This document shows, one piece after another, positions 1 to 10,024 of a DNA stretch of 64,000 nt. Numbering within the stretch: the stretch's first letter is position 1; each line of letters opens with the position of its first letter. The position numbers were made by a program, and so were the translations under genes. Under the pieces are notes generated by a model that searched no databases, was not told the DNA's origin, and was given only the letters and a program-made list of their open reading frames with translations. Where the stretch lies: contig CM066035.1 in assembly GCA_033557465.1 (NCBI GenBank), positions 898,597,309-898,661,308 on the forward strand, read 5' to 3'. The stretch is from Ichthyophis bannanicus (lineage: Eukaryota > Chordata > Amphibia > Gymnophiona > Ichthyophiidae).

Positions 1-65
1 AACTTCCATGATTTGTTATCCACAAGACTGAACTATGGTCAATTCAATAGAGCAAAATATCTGTT

Positions 66-619
66 GAGCTACACATATACAATAATGCCCCAATATTATC
101 ACCAGAACTTTTGTTTTATACACGTCCCCATGCAATGCAAGCTGATTTTAATCAGTATTGTTTAAGGCAACGCCGAAGGAAACCCGAAGTCAAGTTAATG
201 AGTTAAGAATTTGGAAACATCTGAAGAAGCGATTGAAATTTTGAAGAACTGGAGAGAGGATGCATTTAAGGAATTAAGCCCCTGATGAAACAGCTTGGCA
301 GTGAAACGTAGCGGCTTTTTAAAGTTACAACTTAATCATTGAGCTACGATAAGGGCATATTTATGATAAGCACATATCCTTTTCCTTTTCAAAGTATCAG
401 TGGCTTTTTAATGTTACAACTTAATCATTGAGCAACGATAAGGGTCATTGATGCAAACTAGAGCATTTGGTCGATGCCAAATGAAGACCGTAACTCTTAG
501 AAGTCTGAGACCCGTTGTCTTAAACAATACTGATTAAAATCAGCTTGTATTGCATGGGAACGTGTATAAAACAAAAGTTCTGGTGATAATATTGGGGCAT
601 TATTGTATATGTCTAGCTC
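66..619. repeat. Foldback repeat with ~105-bp inverted arms
   Basis: The stretch 66-170 reappears in reverse complement at about 508-619 with only scattered mismatches, giving two arms around a 340-bp core. The core holds a direct repeat of about 45 bp (near 325-361 and 408-446). It also has CTGATGA at 282-288 followed by GAAAC at 303-307, which resembles a hammerhead ribozyme core. No coding capacity is visible. The right arm abuts the reverse-transcriptase fragment of a DIRS copy. The layout resembles a Penelope-type or other foldback element, but no protein motif supports this, so the class is unresolved. Confidence 0.6.
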
Positions 620-1186
620 TCCAGGTAGGGGAAGACAAATGCCCCTTGTAGGTGCAGGTAGGTGGCTATCACTGCCAGGCATTTGGTAAAGACCCTTGGT
701 GAGGAGACAAGGCCGAAGGGTAGCACCCTGTATTGGTAGTGTTCTCCTCCCAACATGAACTGTAGGTGCTGCCTGTAGAAGGGGTGGATCAGGATGTGAG
801 TATACGCATCCTTTAGGTCCAAGGAGCACAGCCAATCTCCCTGGTGGAGGTAAGGCAGCAGAGTTCCAAGGGAGAGCATCTTGAACTTCTCCCTCACCAG
901 AAACTTGTTTACGTTTCTCAGGTCTAGGATGGGCCTGACGCTCCCAGTTCTCTTTGGGACAAGGAAGTATCTGGAGTAAAAGCCCTTTCCCCACAGATGT
1001 TTGGGTACAGGCTCCGCTGCATTTTCCCTGAGCAGACCTGTGAGCAGTCCTTGATCCCAGAGTCAGGATTGGAACCACTGGAGGGGTTCCTCGGTAAGCC
1101 CTGCTGAAAATACAGACAACTCTTGGGTTAGAGCCTTTAGGTATATGCTGTCACCAGCAGTGGCTGGACTGAGGCGTAGGCAGCCA
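613..1186 (-). pseudogene. DIRS-like reverse transcriptase fragment
   Basis: Read on the minus strand this piece encodes a reverse-transcriptase core. It shows a segment ending RPILDLRNVNKF, then REKFKMLSLGTL, DLKDAYTHILIHP and YRVLPFGLVSSPRVFTKC. The intact-looking DIRS at 16673-22337 has near-identical motifs (KEKFKMLSLGTL, DLKDAYTHVLIHP, LPFGLASAPRVFTKC). The reading frame shifts between about 900 and 1080. The sequence stops just before the YLDD catalytic box, where the foldback repeat begins. It belongs with the Gag fragment at 2451-3480 as one broken minus-strand element. Confidence 0.8.
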
Positions 1187-1187
1187 G

Positions 1188-2450
1188 TCACACTGCTGGG
1201 CCTGACCCTTCTATATGAAAAGGAGTAGTTGAGACTGAGTGGTCAGGTTGAAAAAGGATTTTTATTCCCCTCCCGGAGTTTGGATTTTCAAAACAGTACA
1301 AAACACAAGAACTTAAGAGGTAGCCATGCTTCTGGCAAAACTGGTGATGAAAAGAAAACACAGCTTCTCGCTTGAACAAAAACAGGGATTATAACAAACA
1401 GAAACCAGGTAAAAATGCTGACAGTTTCCTCTGTGCACATTCAGCTCCCTACAAGGCACTCTTGTCTTCAGCTAGCGCAGAGAATTTATATCAGTCATTA
1501 CCAAAGAGCAGTCCATGTCTTCAATATAAGGAGTTAAACTACTTGGCTCCGTGATCATGGGCTCTTCAACCATGGGCTCTTCAACTCTCTAGGGCAGAGA
1601 GTTTGGAACTTCCATAAATCAGTCCCTGAACTTTCTTCACAACCCTCTCCACAATATGGCAGGTAGTTACCAGATAGCTTATAAAACTGTCCTGTTCTGG
1701 ACCTGACAGACTTTTCTCTTTGCAGTCTTCTGCAGGGCTTTAAAGACACACATTCATCTTCTTCACTCATACAAATATCTTCAACTGAATTACTTTCCTT
1801 TTCCCAAGGTTGCAAGTATTTCAAGCAGCTCTGCCTTTCACTTATATATGGTTCCTTACCAGCTGCCTTCCATTCCTTCCACTGAGCTCTGTGTCTGGGA
1901 AAATCTCCCTGCGTCAGAGGTGAGGGTTTCCTGTAATTAATCCCTCTGCTGGCAGATAGCTTTCTTTCCCTTTTCAAATCCCTCCTTGGCTTTCTGCTCC
2001 AAGGCTCAAATAAAACAGAGTCAGCATGGGAGTATTCTGAACCTCCGTCTGAGACCTGCAAGTCTCCTCTTACTTGCCAAGCTTCCTGTTCCTTGTGAAC
2101 TTCCTGCTTGCCTCGGTCTCTCTGAGCTCCCTGCTCTTCCAGATCCAGTTCCTCCAGATCTCTCTGATCTTCCAAATCTCTCTGAGCTTCCAAATCTCTC
2201 TGAGCTAACTCTGTTTGCTTTACATGTTTTTTATACAGGTTTTGGGGCGTTTTCCTGCCCATGTGAACACTGTTCTCCTGATTACCTGGGGAGTGTTTGT
2301 TAGCTAGGCGTGCCTTCAGACCTCATGTCTCAGCCTGCTTTGGTTGCCCATGGTAACTGGGAAGCTTTTGATCTCCCTGCCTGTCAGAATCTGTGCTAAA
2401 CCCAGCAGATTTCTGTGTTTTAAAGGCACAGGGCAGATTTTCAGTGTCAC
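1188..2450 (-). mobile_element. Unclassified insertion splitting the minus-strand DIRS copy
   Basis: Between the DIRS Gag fragment (right) and the reverse-transcriptase fragment (left) lies about 1.25 kb that does not resemble DIRS. Read on the minus strand it begins near TGTGACACTG and ends near AGTGTGAC, and it carries one long ORF described separately. An AATAAA-type signal lies on the minus strand near 1260. This could be a solo LTR or an internal fragment of an LTR or DNA element. Target duplications could not be read cleanly, and about 600 bp of DIRS sequence is missing around it. Confidence 0.4.
1555..2262 (-). CDS. Open reading frame of unknown function with QRDLE repeats
   Basis: This minus-strand frame of 235 residues opens with MGRKTPQNLYKK. 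A short tandem repeat follows in which the unit QRDLE recurs at about residues 21-40. The composition is rich in E, R, K and Q, so a coiled coil is plausible. The middle and C-terminal parts hold several Trp and Cys residues (WKEWKAAGK, a YCGEGCEESSG-like patch) but no family motif I recognise. The frame is longer than most chance frames here. It lies inside an insertion that splits a DIRS copy, so it is probably transposon-derived (a Gag-like or accessory protein) or fortuitous. No function is assigned. Confidence 0.3.
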   Translation of the reverse strand: MGRKTPQNLYKKHVKQTELAQRDLEAQRDLEDQRDLEELDLEEQGAQRDRGKQEVHKEQEAWQVRGDLQVSDGGSEYSHADSVLFEPWSRKPRRDLKRERKLSASRGINYRKPSPLTQGDFPRHRAQWKEWKAAGKEPYISERQSCLKYLQPWEKESNSVEDICMSEEDECVSLKPCRRLQREKSVRSRTGQFYKLSGNYLPYCGEGCEESSGTDLWKFQTLCPRELKSPWLKSP

Positions 2451-3480
2451 AATGCCTATGTACAATTCATAGGCTTGAATCTGGCTACCCAGCATGGAGC
2501 TCTGGTAAAACTTGCACCTAAGGGCATCGAGGACTCTAGCATCCCTCCCAGGAGGGACCAAAGAGTGGGTCTTCTGGCTCAAGTTTCTGCATGGTCGATC
2601 CGATGACCATGGAGTTGTGTGGAAGTGGGGCTTGTGGAATCTGGGCCCTTCCAGACGTGGTAGATGGCGTCAAGGCACTGGCTCACCACCGGCACCAAGG
2701 CCGGTGTCTCCCACATTCTGAGAAGCAGCCACTCGAGGATCGGCTGCACAGGTGCCATGAGAGTTTCCTTGGGTGGAGACTCATACTGGAGAATCTCCAG
2801 TTCCTTGGTGCATGGATCTTCCTCCGCCTCGGTTTGCACTGAGAGGGCCCTGGCTATATCCTTGACAAAGTCATGGGAAGTCACATCTTCAGGAGGAAAA
2901 TGGCGCCGGGGCACCAGGGGTGACAAGTCCAAAGGAATATCTTGGTACCGCTTGATTTCCGGGGACGCCTCATCATTGGTTTCCCACTTGGAGTTGAGCG
3001 GTGACGATGAGTCCAAGGCCCTGTGACTCATAATGTCAAGGCCGGGCCGTGTGGCTGCGGCCTCCAGAGGACCTTGGGTCCAAGTCACGGAAACTGGCCA
3101 GGGAGGACCAGATGCCCAAGGAACAGGACCAAAACCTTGACCAACACCAAGGGCTTATCCAAGGCCAATGGCGCTTAGCACAATGACTGGGACTCCCCTG
3201 CAGTCAGGAGCCCAGTCATCGGGGCAGATGATGTTGATGAATCAGCCATCATTGCCTGCTGCAGGGCCAGGATAACAGTGATGTTCTGCTCCAAGGCTGC
3301 CATTCTGGTTTCCAAGCCTGAAGGCTCCGCAGCTTTTGGCGCAGGCAGCAAGGTCCTCGGGCCCAGCACTGGCACTCTTGCGAGTGCATCTTCGATGAGG
3401 ACTATGGTCTTGAGGAACCTTGCACTGTCTCTGCCGGCCAAGGAATCCTTCTTGAGGCGGAAAGAGGAGTCGATATGCAA
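2451..3480 (-). pseudogene. DIRS-like Gag (ORF1) fragment
   Basis: The minus-strand frames at 3175-3480, 2579-3088 and 2316-2582 together resemble the ORF1 protein of the DIRS at 17052-18900. The second frame has PPEDVTSHDFVKDIARALSV, TEAEEDP, LEILQYESPPKE and LLRMWETP. The reference copy has PPEDLSFQDFIIEVAKGLSI, TSEAEPR, FDILGYSKAPRE and MIDLWETP. The third frame has PPGRDARVLDALRCKFYQSS against PPGRECRTLDAFGRKIFQAS. Frame breaks separate the pieces and similarity stops near 2455, where another insertion begins. This Gag type is the family from which the LAP2-alpha C-terminal domain of mammals is thought to derive. Confidence 0.75.
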
Positions 3481-3549
3481 ACCGGGAAACTGGCCGTGTG
3501 TGGTCTTTGGTTGTATTTTTAATCCAGCTTATATATTTATTGTCTGCAT

Positions 3550-4050
3550 TATATAATATGTATTGAAATGTTTATGATATTTTGATCTTGATCTGATTTG
3601 CATTGTAATAAACTGCTTCTTTGTACTCTACGTCAAATACAGAACAAATCAGAAATAGAAACGTGCAACTCCGAAAAGCCAGATTTCCGCCTGTAGCGCA
3701 ATACTAGGAAAAGAGAAGCAAATATCTTTGTATTTTGCACAATGCAGGTTTCCAAACTGGGCTTCCTACCCTTGCCTGGACAGATTGGCTTCTGTAGCCT
3801 GCATCTCCCACGTCGTGCAGGGACTTGACTAACCATGAGCCTTCTCATTCTCCTGCACACAGCTCAAATCTGTGATGTTATCCATGGGCAGCAGAAATTA
3901 GCTGAGGACACTTTTCCCATGGGGATAGGACACGCACGTTTCATGTTTTAGGGTGCACAGTGCCTGGGCTCTTTCACTAATACTTAGGCACCATGGCTCA
4001 ATTTTAGTAGGTAACAGAAAAGGTGGCGGTATTCAGTACCATTAAACACT
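3550..4050. other. Stretch without recognised features
   Basis: AT-rich at its left end and otherwise of mixed composition. No convincing coding frame, tandem repeat or inverted repeat was seen on either strand. Confidence 0.4.
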
Positions 4051-4052
4051 CC

Positions 4053-4531
4053 CTGTATAGACTTGCCAACCAGCCAGTTTTCAGCTGGCCTGGCTGGGTT
4101 TCCATGGCCAGGCCGGCTGCCGGCAGAGACCAAAGACCGGCCCTTGAAAAGCCATGAGAGGGGGAGTGGCCAGAGCAGAAAACTGGCTTTTCATCTGCAG
4201 TCCTTGTCCTCCCCCCCCTAGTACAGCCTCACTTTCCCCTTGCAGCTGCGGCTCCTTCTTCTTACAGAGCAGCGGCTGCAATAAAGCTGATTTCAAAGCA
4301 AAAGAAAACCGGTGCAGAGCCCTACGGCCCTATTGAACCCCTGTTGCAGCGTCCCACCCCTGTAGCGTCACTTCCTTTTGAGCACGGGCGCTGCAGCAGG
4401 GAAAGGGTAGGGTGGGGTGGGGGTGGGACAGGGCGCAGGGAAAGGCAGGGTGGGGGTGGGGGTGGGTGGAGCATGACTAGTCACAGGTGGCGGATTTTTC
4501 TCTTTCAAAACGTTGGCAATCCTATCCCTGA
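4053..4531. mobile_element. Foldback DNA element with short terminal inverted repeats
   Basis: The left end ATAGACTTGCCAAC (4057-4070) matches the reverse complement of the right end, ATAGGATTGCCAAC (4512-4525), at 12 of 14 positions. The interior is GC-rich with local foldbacks (the CCAGTTTTCAGCTGG area against GAAAACTGG near 4178). Its right half holds a guanine-rich run (about 4395-4470). Size and structure fit a non-autonomous DNA transposon, possibly of the hAT group, whose ends often contain TTGCCAAC. No flanking duplication was certain. Confidence 0.45.
4395..4470 (+). repeat. Guanine-rich low-complexity tract
   Basis: Many runs of three to five G separated by one to four bases (GGGTGGGGTGGGGGTGGG and similar). 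The spacing could form G-quadruplexes in the + strand. Confidence 0.7.
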
Positions 4532-4672
4532 AATAAGACCCTGATTTTATTGGACTTTAGCACCCATTATAAACTGATATCTGATACTACGAAATTGTGG
4601 GCTGCACAGAATTCCTACAGATATGACTAACCTATAAGAATGTAAGTGGTTATTTGCATTTTTTACAATGAA

Positions 4673-5193
4673 TTTGCTATTTGGAGTTATTTTTCATGTG
4701 CAGGGATAATGCTGCTTCTATCCCTTTGCTATTTGGAGTTATTTTGCATGTGCAGGGATAATGCTGCTTCTATCCCTTTGCTATTTGGAGTTATTTTGCA
4801 TGTGCAGGGATAATGCTGCTTCTATCCCTTTGCTATTTGCAGTTATTTTGCATGTGCAGGGATAATGCTGCTTCTATCCCTTTGCTATTTGCAGTTATTT
4901 TGCATGTGCAGGGATAATGCTGCTTCTATCCCTTTGCTATTTGCAGTTATTTTGCATGTGCAGGGATAATGCTGCTTCTATCCCTTTGCTATTTGCAGTT
5001 ATTTTGCATGTGCAGGGATAATGCTGCTTCTATCCCTTTGCTATTTGCAGTTATTTTGCATGTGCAGGGATAATGCTGCTTCTATCCCTTTGCTATTTGC
5101 AGTTATTTTGCATGTGCAGGGATAATGCTGCTTCTATCCCTTTGCTATTTGCAGTTATTTTGCATGTGCAGGGATAATGCTGCTTCTATCCCT
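4673..5193 (+). repeat. 52-bp tandem repeat, ten units
   Basis: The landmark CAGGGATAATGCTGC recurs at 4701, 4753, 4805, 4857 and onward to 5169, always 52 bp apart, giving ten units. Units are almost identical. The first three carry TTTGGAG where the rest carry TTTGCAG, and the first has TTTTTCATG in place of TTTTGCATG. Such homogeneity suggests recent expansion. It lies about 1.7 kb upstream of the first visible ADGRG2 exon, inside an intron if upstream exons lie further left. Confidence 0.95.
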
Positions 5194-5335
5194 ATTTCTA
5201 CTATTTCTACCCGTAATAGCAGTCCCTGTTCTGCTTCCCTGCTTGCATAGGGCTGTACCATGTGACATACCAGTGCCTGTCCTCTGCCCTGTATATACAG
5301 AGCTGAATCACATGTAGCATATTTAACTCTGTTTA

Positions 5336-5935
5336 GTTATCTTTATCTTTATGTTTTATTGTGCTTGTATACTGCACCTTCACAAAAGCAGCAGGGCGGT
5401 GTACAATTAAGAATACAATATAGAGTACAGAACAGAAAAGAATGCCATTATTGTGATGGGAAAGTCAAACATTCACACACTGGGCAGAAGTGGACAGTAA
5501 AAAGCAGGAGGGGGTGTTAGGAGTTAGAAGGTGACAAGTCAAAGGCTATGAGAAAAAGGTGAGTTTTGAGTGGGGATTTGAACTGAAGAGAAGGAAAGCT
5601 CAAGATGGAGGTTGGCAGGTAGGAAGTTCCATGAGGCGGGTCCAAGAAAGTAGAAGGCAGAATTACGAGTGGATTCTAACCGGGCATGTGAGGCGGAGGG
5701 CAGATGGAGACGGTCGGTGTGTACAGTATGGAAAACACGGTGAGGACCATGCAGGTGCCGGTGTGCCTTGTGGACTAGGGTGAGAAGCTTGTATTGGAGA
5801 CGATACTTGAGGGGAGCCAGTGGAAATGGATCAGAAGAGGGGTGACGTGGTCAAAGCGGGAGGCATGTGCTAGGATACAGACAGCGGTGTTTTGTATGAG
5901 CTGCAGACGGTGGATTTGGTATACTCGTCTACCTT
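5336..5935 (-). mobile_element. L2-like LINE 3' end
   Basis: On the minus strand the end of an L2-type ORF2 is recognisable (STRNSAFYFLGPASWNFLP), followed by a 3'UTR. The 3' tail appears on the + strand as a TTTATCTTTATCTTTAT microsatellite at about 5338-5354. The downstream motif GCGGTGTACAATTAAGAATA parallels GCGGTTTACAATAAATAAA in the copy at 47855. The copy is strongly 5'-truncated. Confidence 0.75.
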
Positions 5936-6370
5936 CTGTTTAGAGAAAAGCCATGTACAGAATTTAAAAAAAAAATGAATACATAAAAAAAATCCCTTAA
6001 CAGCAGAATAGAACTGCTACATATCCCTGACATTCGACAAAAATCACAGGTAGAAGATATATCACAAATGTCAAGATATAGCACTCAACAAACATGATCA
6101 AGCACGAAGTACAGAACGTACATCAGAAAGGTGGCAGCAAATGAATCACCTGAGCAAGATCTGAAATTGCTGGAGAGGAACAGCCACACGTCACAGGTTA
6201 TTCCCCGAGGCTGCCAGCAGTTAGGTCCAGAGCCTTTGCATAATTACTGGAAAGCCTTGATGCAAGGCCAAGTGTTCCATATGGTTTCTGTATTTTAGCT
6301 GGGCTGCTTTAGTCCGAATCCAGGAGCTTAATCAGTGGAGGAGGGGCTAAGCAGAATAAGGTCTGCAGCA
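5936..6370. other. Stretch without recognised features
   Basis: Mixed composition with an A-rich patch near 5965. No coding frame, exon-like signal or repeat structure was recognised. Confidence 0.4.
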
Positions 6371-6377
6371 TATAATC

Positions 6378-6478
6378 ACCGACTAGACTGTAAGCTCTTA
6401 GGAACAGGGACTGTCTCTTACATGTCTCTGTACAGGGCCGCATATGCCTCACAGCGCTATATACTCTAAATGATACAT
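6378..6478 (+). mobile_element. L2-like LINE 3' tail
   Basis: The sequence around TAGACTGTAAGCTCTTAGG, then GGGACTGTCTCT and a CAGCGCTATATA patch, is the usual 3' end pattern of L2-like LINEs. It parallels the ends at 37065-37160 and 30545-30660. Only about 100 bp remain. Confidence 0.5.
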
Positions 6479-6905
6479 TCTAGTGAGTTGGGGGGGGGGG
6501 TAACTGGCAAAAAAACCATTGCTCTGCAATGAGCGTGGCGTAAAGGGGAAAGGCACAGGAAGCCAGCAGGTTAACGATATAATCTTAATAGGTGAGAGTA
6601 TAAGACCCTCTTCCCACACATCTCCTAACAAAACTGCACTCGCCTTTCCTACAGGAAATGTTTTCAGGAATTCTGATGTTTTGTTGGTTTGGCCAAACTG
6701 AAAGTGCAGGGGCTAGAGTGGACCGTGGTCTCTGAATAGCAATTAGGGCTTTGAATGCACTCCAGTTTTCAGGGTCGATGTAGAGAGTCCCAGCTGCTAT
6801 GTTTGTTCCTTATGAAATGGAGTCTGGCGGAATCCTAAGTGAATGTGATCTTATGACGTTCTTCTTGTATACTCTACTGAGTTTCTGACCTTCGTTCACA
6901 TCCAG

Positions 6906-7005
6906 GTCTGCCAGCAGTAATTGTGGCCATCGTGCTGGCTATAAAGAAAGAATTCTATGGACATGGGTCGTATGGAAAATTTCCGAACGGATCAACTGAT
7001 GAATT
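6906..7005 (+). CDS. ADGRG2: ADGRG2 exon: end of TM4 and start of extracellular loop 2
   Basis: The acceptor CAG ends at 6905 and the donor is GTAAGT at 7006. The exon starts in phase 1 (GT completing a Gly codon) and ends with two bases of a Phe codon. It reads LPAVIVAIVLAIKK, the outer end of TM4, then the start of extracellular loop 2 with YGHGSYGKFPNGSTDE. As recalled from the family, GSYGKFPNGS is a near-exact match to vertebrate ADGRG2 (GPR64), an adhesion GPCR best known from epididymal epithelium. Exons for the N-terminal region, GAIN domain and TM1-TM4 are not visible to the left, so the gene continues upstream of the window or beyond a long intron. Confidence 0.93.
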
Positions 7006-7289
7006 GTAAGTAAACACGTCAAGGAGCAATGATAAAAATACACAAAGCTCTTGTGTAATATGTCAGATATTGAACGATTTGATTGTGCATTTGGCAGCGG
7101 GGTTCTCTAGGTAATGCCAGATTTATATTTTGGACAAATTAAGGCAAAAAAAAAAGTGCAGAAGCCTCTGGGTGAATTGTCTTGCACAGTTTTGCACCAC
7201 GGCGCCTTTTGTCCATGGAGTTCACTTTCTGCAGTTTCAGAGACTGCAAATAATCACAGAAGGAGCAACTAGTACAAAATAATTACACA

Positions 7290-7915
7290 GATACATGACG
7301 GCAGAAAAAGACCGCATGGCTATCCATTCTGCCCTTCCATATCAACTCCAATAGTCCCCTTTTTACCTTACGAGATCTTCTGTTTGTCCCATGCTTATTT
7401 GAATTCAGATACTGTCCTCGTCTCTACCACCTCTACTGGGAAACTATGCATATACCACTCTTTCTGTAAAGAAATATTTCCACATATTACTCCTGAGTCT
7501 AGCCCCTTTCACCCTCATCCTATGTCCCCTCAAAGAAGAGCTTGCTTTCAATCGAAGGAGGCTCTCCTCTTGTGCTTTTATGCCATGGAGATATTTAAAC
7601 ATCTCTATCATATCTCCTCTATCCTACCTTTCCGCTAAAGTATACATATTAAGATCTTTAAGTCTGTCCTCATATGCTTTATAACAAAGACCACTAATCA
7701 TTTTAGTAGCCAGCCACCGTCTGCACCAACCTCAGCCTCTTTATATCCTTTTGAAGGTGCGGTCTCCAGAATTGCACACAATACTCCAAAATGAGGTTGC
7801 ACCAAAGACATATACAGAGGCACTATCACCTCCTTTTTTCTGCTGGCCAATTACGGAGTGACTTATTTGCCTACTTCTTAGATATAGCAGTTACAGTGAT
7901 CACGTCCTTGTGCCA
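7290..7915 (-). mobile_element. CR1-type LINE 3' fragment
   Basis: On the minus strand this holds the end of a CR1-like ORF2 and its 3'UTR. The + strand shows ATGACGGCAGAAAAAGACCG near 7296, TTTGTCCCATGC, and a long run of sequence matching the shorter copy at 51757-51941. It lies in the ADGRG2 intron between exons 6906-7005 and 8176-8459, and its frame is heavily broken. Confidence 0.75.
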
Positions 7916-8175
7916 CATTCATGTACATCCCCATATTTCTATTTGCGTGCATGAAAAATAAATGCAGAGGGAAGTGGAACGCCCATTCTGGCTGGCTTTA
8001 TCGTCAGGTGTGGAAAGAGAGGAGGCATCCTGGATGGCATGTGCAGGATTTAGCTGTAATCTTAGGCTGTGCCCTTGACAGAAAGGAAAGTCTTGCAAGA
8101 CAGTATCTTGCATCTAATGCCTGGGGCTCTCACAATGTTAGTAAGAGTCTGCCTTTGTGTTCTTGCCTTGGTTAG

Positions 8176-8459
8176 CTGCTGGATTAACAATGACGTCGTC
8201 TTCTATATCACCGTGGTTGGCTACTTCTGCCTGATCTTTCTGGTGAACACCAGCATGTTTATAGTGGTTCTTATTCAGCTGTGCCGAATTAAGAAGAGAA
8301 AGCAGCTAAGCAGTCAGAGGAAGACCAGTATCCAGGACGTCCGCAGTGTGGCTGGCCTCATGTTTTTGCTGGGAACTACCTGGGGATTTGCCTTTTTTGC
8401 TTGGGGGCCAGTGAATCTTGCCTTTATGTACCTATTTGCTATCTTCAATACCTTGCAAG
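8176..8459 (+). CDS. ADGRG2: ADGRG2 exon: extracellular loop 2 to TM7
   Basis: The acceptor TTAG ends at 8175 and the donor is GTAAG at 8460. The first base completes the Phe codon left by the previous exon, and the last base opens a Gly codon. The exon encodes the conserved loop-2 Cys-Trp, TM5 (VFYITVVGYFCLIFLV), intracellular loop 3 (RIKKRKQLSSQRKTS), TM6 with the adhesion-GPCR motif GTTWGFAFFAWGP, and most of TM7 (FMYLFAIFNTLQ). RKTSIQD and WGFAFFAWGPVN are strongly ADGRG2-like. Nothing in the exon is disrupted, so the receptor core looks functional. TM6 and the third loop couple such receptors to G proteins at the plasma membrane. Confidence 0.97.
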
Positions 8460-8499
8460 GTAAGATTTCTGCTACCTTCTGTACCATAAAATGTTTAAT

Positions 8500-8910
8500 A
8501 GTAGTGACTACTAAAGGGTGCTATGGTATTGCACCTAACACGCCAATAGCTCCAAAATCATAAAGTTTTAGGTGCAACACCACCCAGGTAAATTTCAGGG
8601 GGGGGGGGTGTTGAGAGCATGTTTCTGATAGCTAACATGGTGCAGCCTGTCCTAATATGGCATAAACCAGAGTGGGTGCACGTACCTCCACCGACAGAGG
8701 TACAGCCACGCTAATTGGCTGCCTTGAAGTTCGCACAGGAGCCCTGACAGCAAGGCACTAACCCTGCCCATTCTCCACCCCTAACCCGCTAACTAACTAA
8801 TGCTAGCTATCAACACGTGTCTCAGTGTGTCTTTAATGCATGCCGGAACATGCAATAATAGCTGATGCTCTTTAGTAAAAGGGATCCTAAGATGCGCAAT
8901 ATGATGTAGC
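8500..8910. mobile_element. Small non-autonomous DNA repeat
   Basis: The part around TTGCACCTAACACGCCAATA and TTTAGGTGCAACACC resembles the repeat in the ADGRG2 3'UTR at 26130-26230. Further right are AACTAACTAATGCTAGC and TTTAGTAAAAGGG, which recur at the edges of several small repeats here. There is no coding capacity. This is an old non-autonomous element or two adjacent ones; the ends are not defined. Confidence 0.4.
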
Positions 8911-9079
8911 TGTCTGGTTAATGGAAAATTACCATTCACCAATTACCCTTGTGTATTCACTCCTTATCAATCAATGGCCACCAGGATGTCAGACCCTACA
9001 GAAACCCAAACAGCTGTTGACAATTATAGTTTGGGCATTTCTCAGCCTATTGGGGGATAATTTCATAACAAGATACTTG

Positions 9080-9560
9080 AGCAAAATTTTCAAAAATGGT
9101 TTATTGTATGCCTGGTTTTCAAAGGCAGATAACATAAAAGCGACCTCCTATGGGGCACGCTTCCTGAACCACGTTAGCTGGTGATGCGGCTGATAATGTT
9201 TTCCAAGCACGTCAGGGCAAATGCAGATAGTGTGACGTTTTTCTGCAGAATGTGTATGGGCAGGAGATGGGCAAAAAGTGGACATGTGTGCATTGTATGG
9301 TTACCGCAAGCGTCAACAGCGCACAGCAACCACACATTTTGCAGACAGCGCGGGGGCAACTAACGCCACCTCAATGGGTTGCATTAGCTGCGTCTTGGCC
9401 GCTGTCAGACAGCTCTCTCTGCATTTTTGGTGTGGTGTCTGCTGAGCGAATGCTGAGCACACCCTAAACAGATAGCACACGGCTTTTACAACTAAAGCTG
9501 CACCATCTGCACGAACCCGCCACATTAGCTGCAGTTTAGTAAATATGCCCCTACGTTTTA
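9080..9560. mobile_element. Foldback-type non-autonomous repeat
   Basis: Rich in GTTAGC/GCTAAC-type words and alternating GC patches, ending near GCAGTTTAGTAAATATGCCCC. Similar endings occur at about 8865 and 12590. No protein is encoded. Class and exact ends are uncertain. Confidence 0.35.
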
Positions 9561-9839
9561 TGAATATTTAGAAGATAAGAGGGATGAGTACTCATTATGC
9601 AAACACTTTCCAGATAAGGGTGATCATTACTAATAGATGGAAGTCTAAGGGAATGAACTTTTGTCAATAATTATTTTATATTCTCACGTATGAAAGATGG
9701 CAGCTTTGATAGACTATATAATGTTTTCACAAAAAGATTATTGAAATCGGGACCAATGATGATTATGTGATTGCGATGCTGAAGATAGGTTTTTTCAAAA
9801 AATGTTTAAAAGTGGGTGGCCTGCACAGAGCGACAGGTG

Positions 9840-9928
9840 CACCTACTCTTGCCGTATTGCTGGGCAGACTGGATGGACCATGCTGGTCTTTATCTGCTGT
9901 CATTTATTATGTTACTATCTAAGTTCTA
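9840..9928 (+). mobile_element. CR1-type LINE 3' tail
   Basis: GGGCAGACTGGATGGACCAT, then GGTCTTTATCTGCTGTCA and TTATGTTACTATCTAAG, form the 3' end of the CR1 family seen in reverse at 31409, 37533 and 60416. Only the last 90 bp remain. Confidence 0.75.
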
Positions 9929-10024
9929 AAAAAATTGATAAATATAGCTTTTGGCCATTGGAGGTTGCTTTTGATGCTTCATCTGCTGTGATTGGTTCTC
10001 CTATGGTACAGGCTTTGTGATAAT

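Noticed and set aside
1..3500. Upstream ADGRG2 exons (TM1-TM4, GAIN domain)
   Set aside because: I looked for the GPS motif and TM1-TM4 patterns between 1 and 6900 on the + strand and recognised none; the interval is repeats and unassigned sequence.
4673..5193. CRISPR-like array
   Set aside because: The 52-bp units are contiguous with no unique spacers, and the context is a vertebrate intron.
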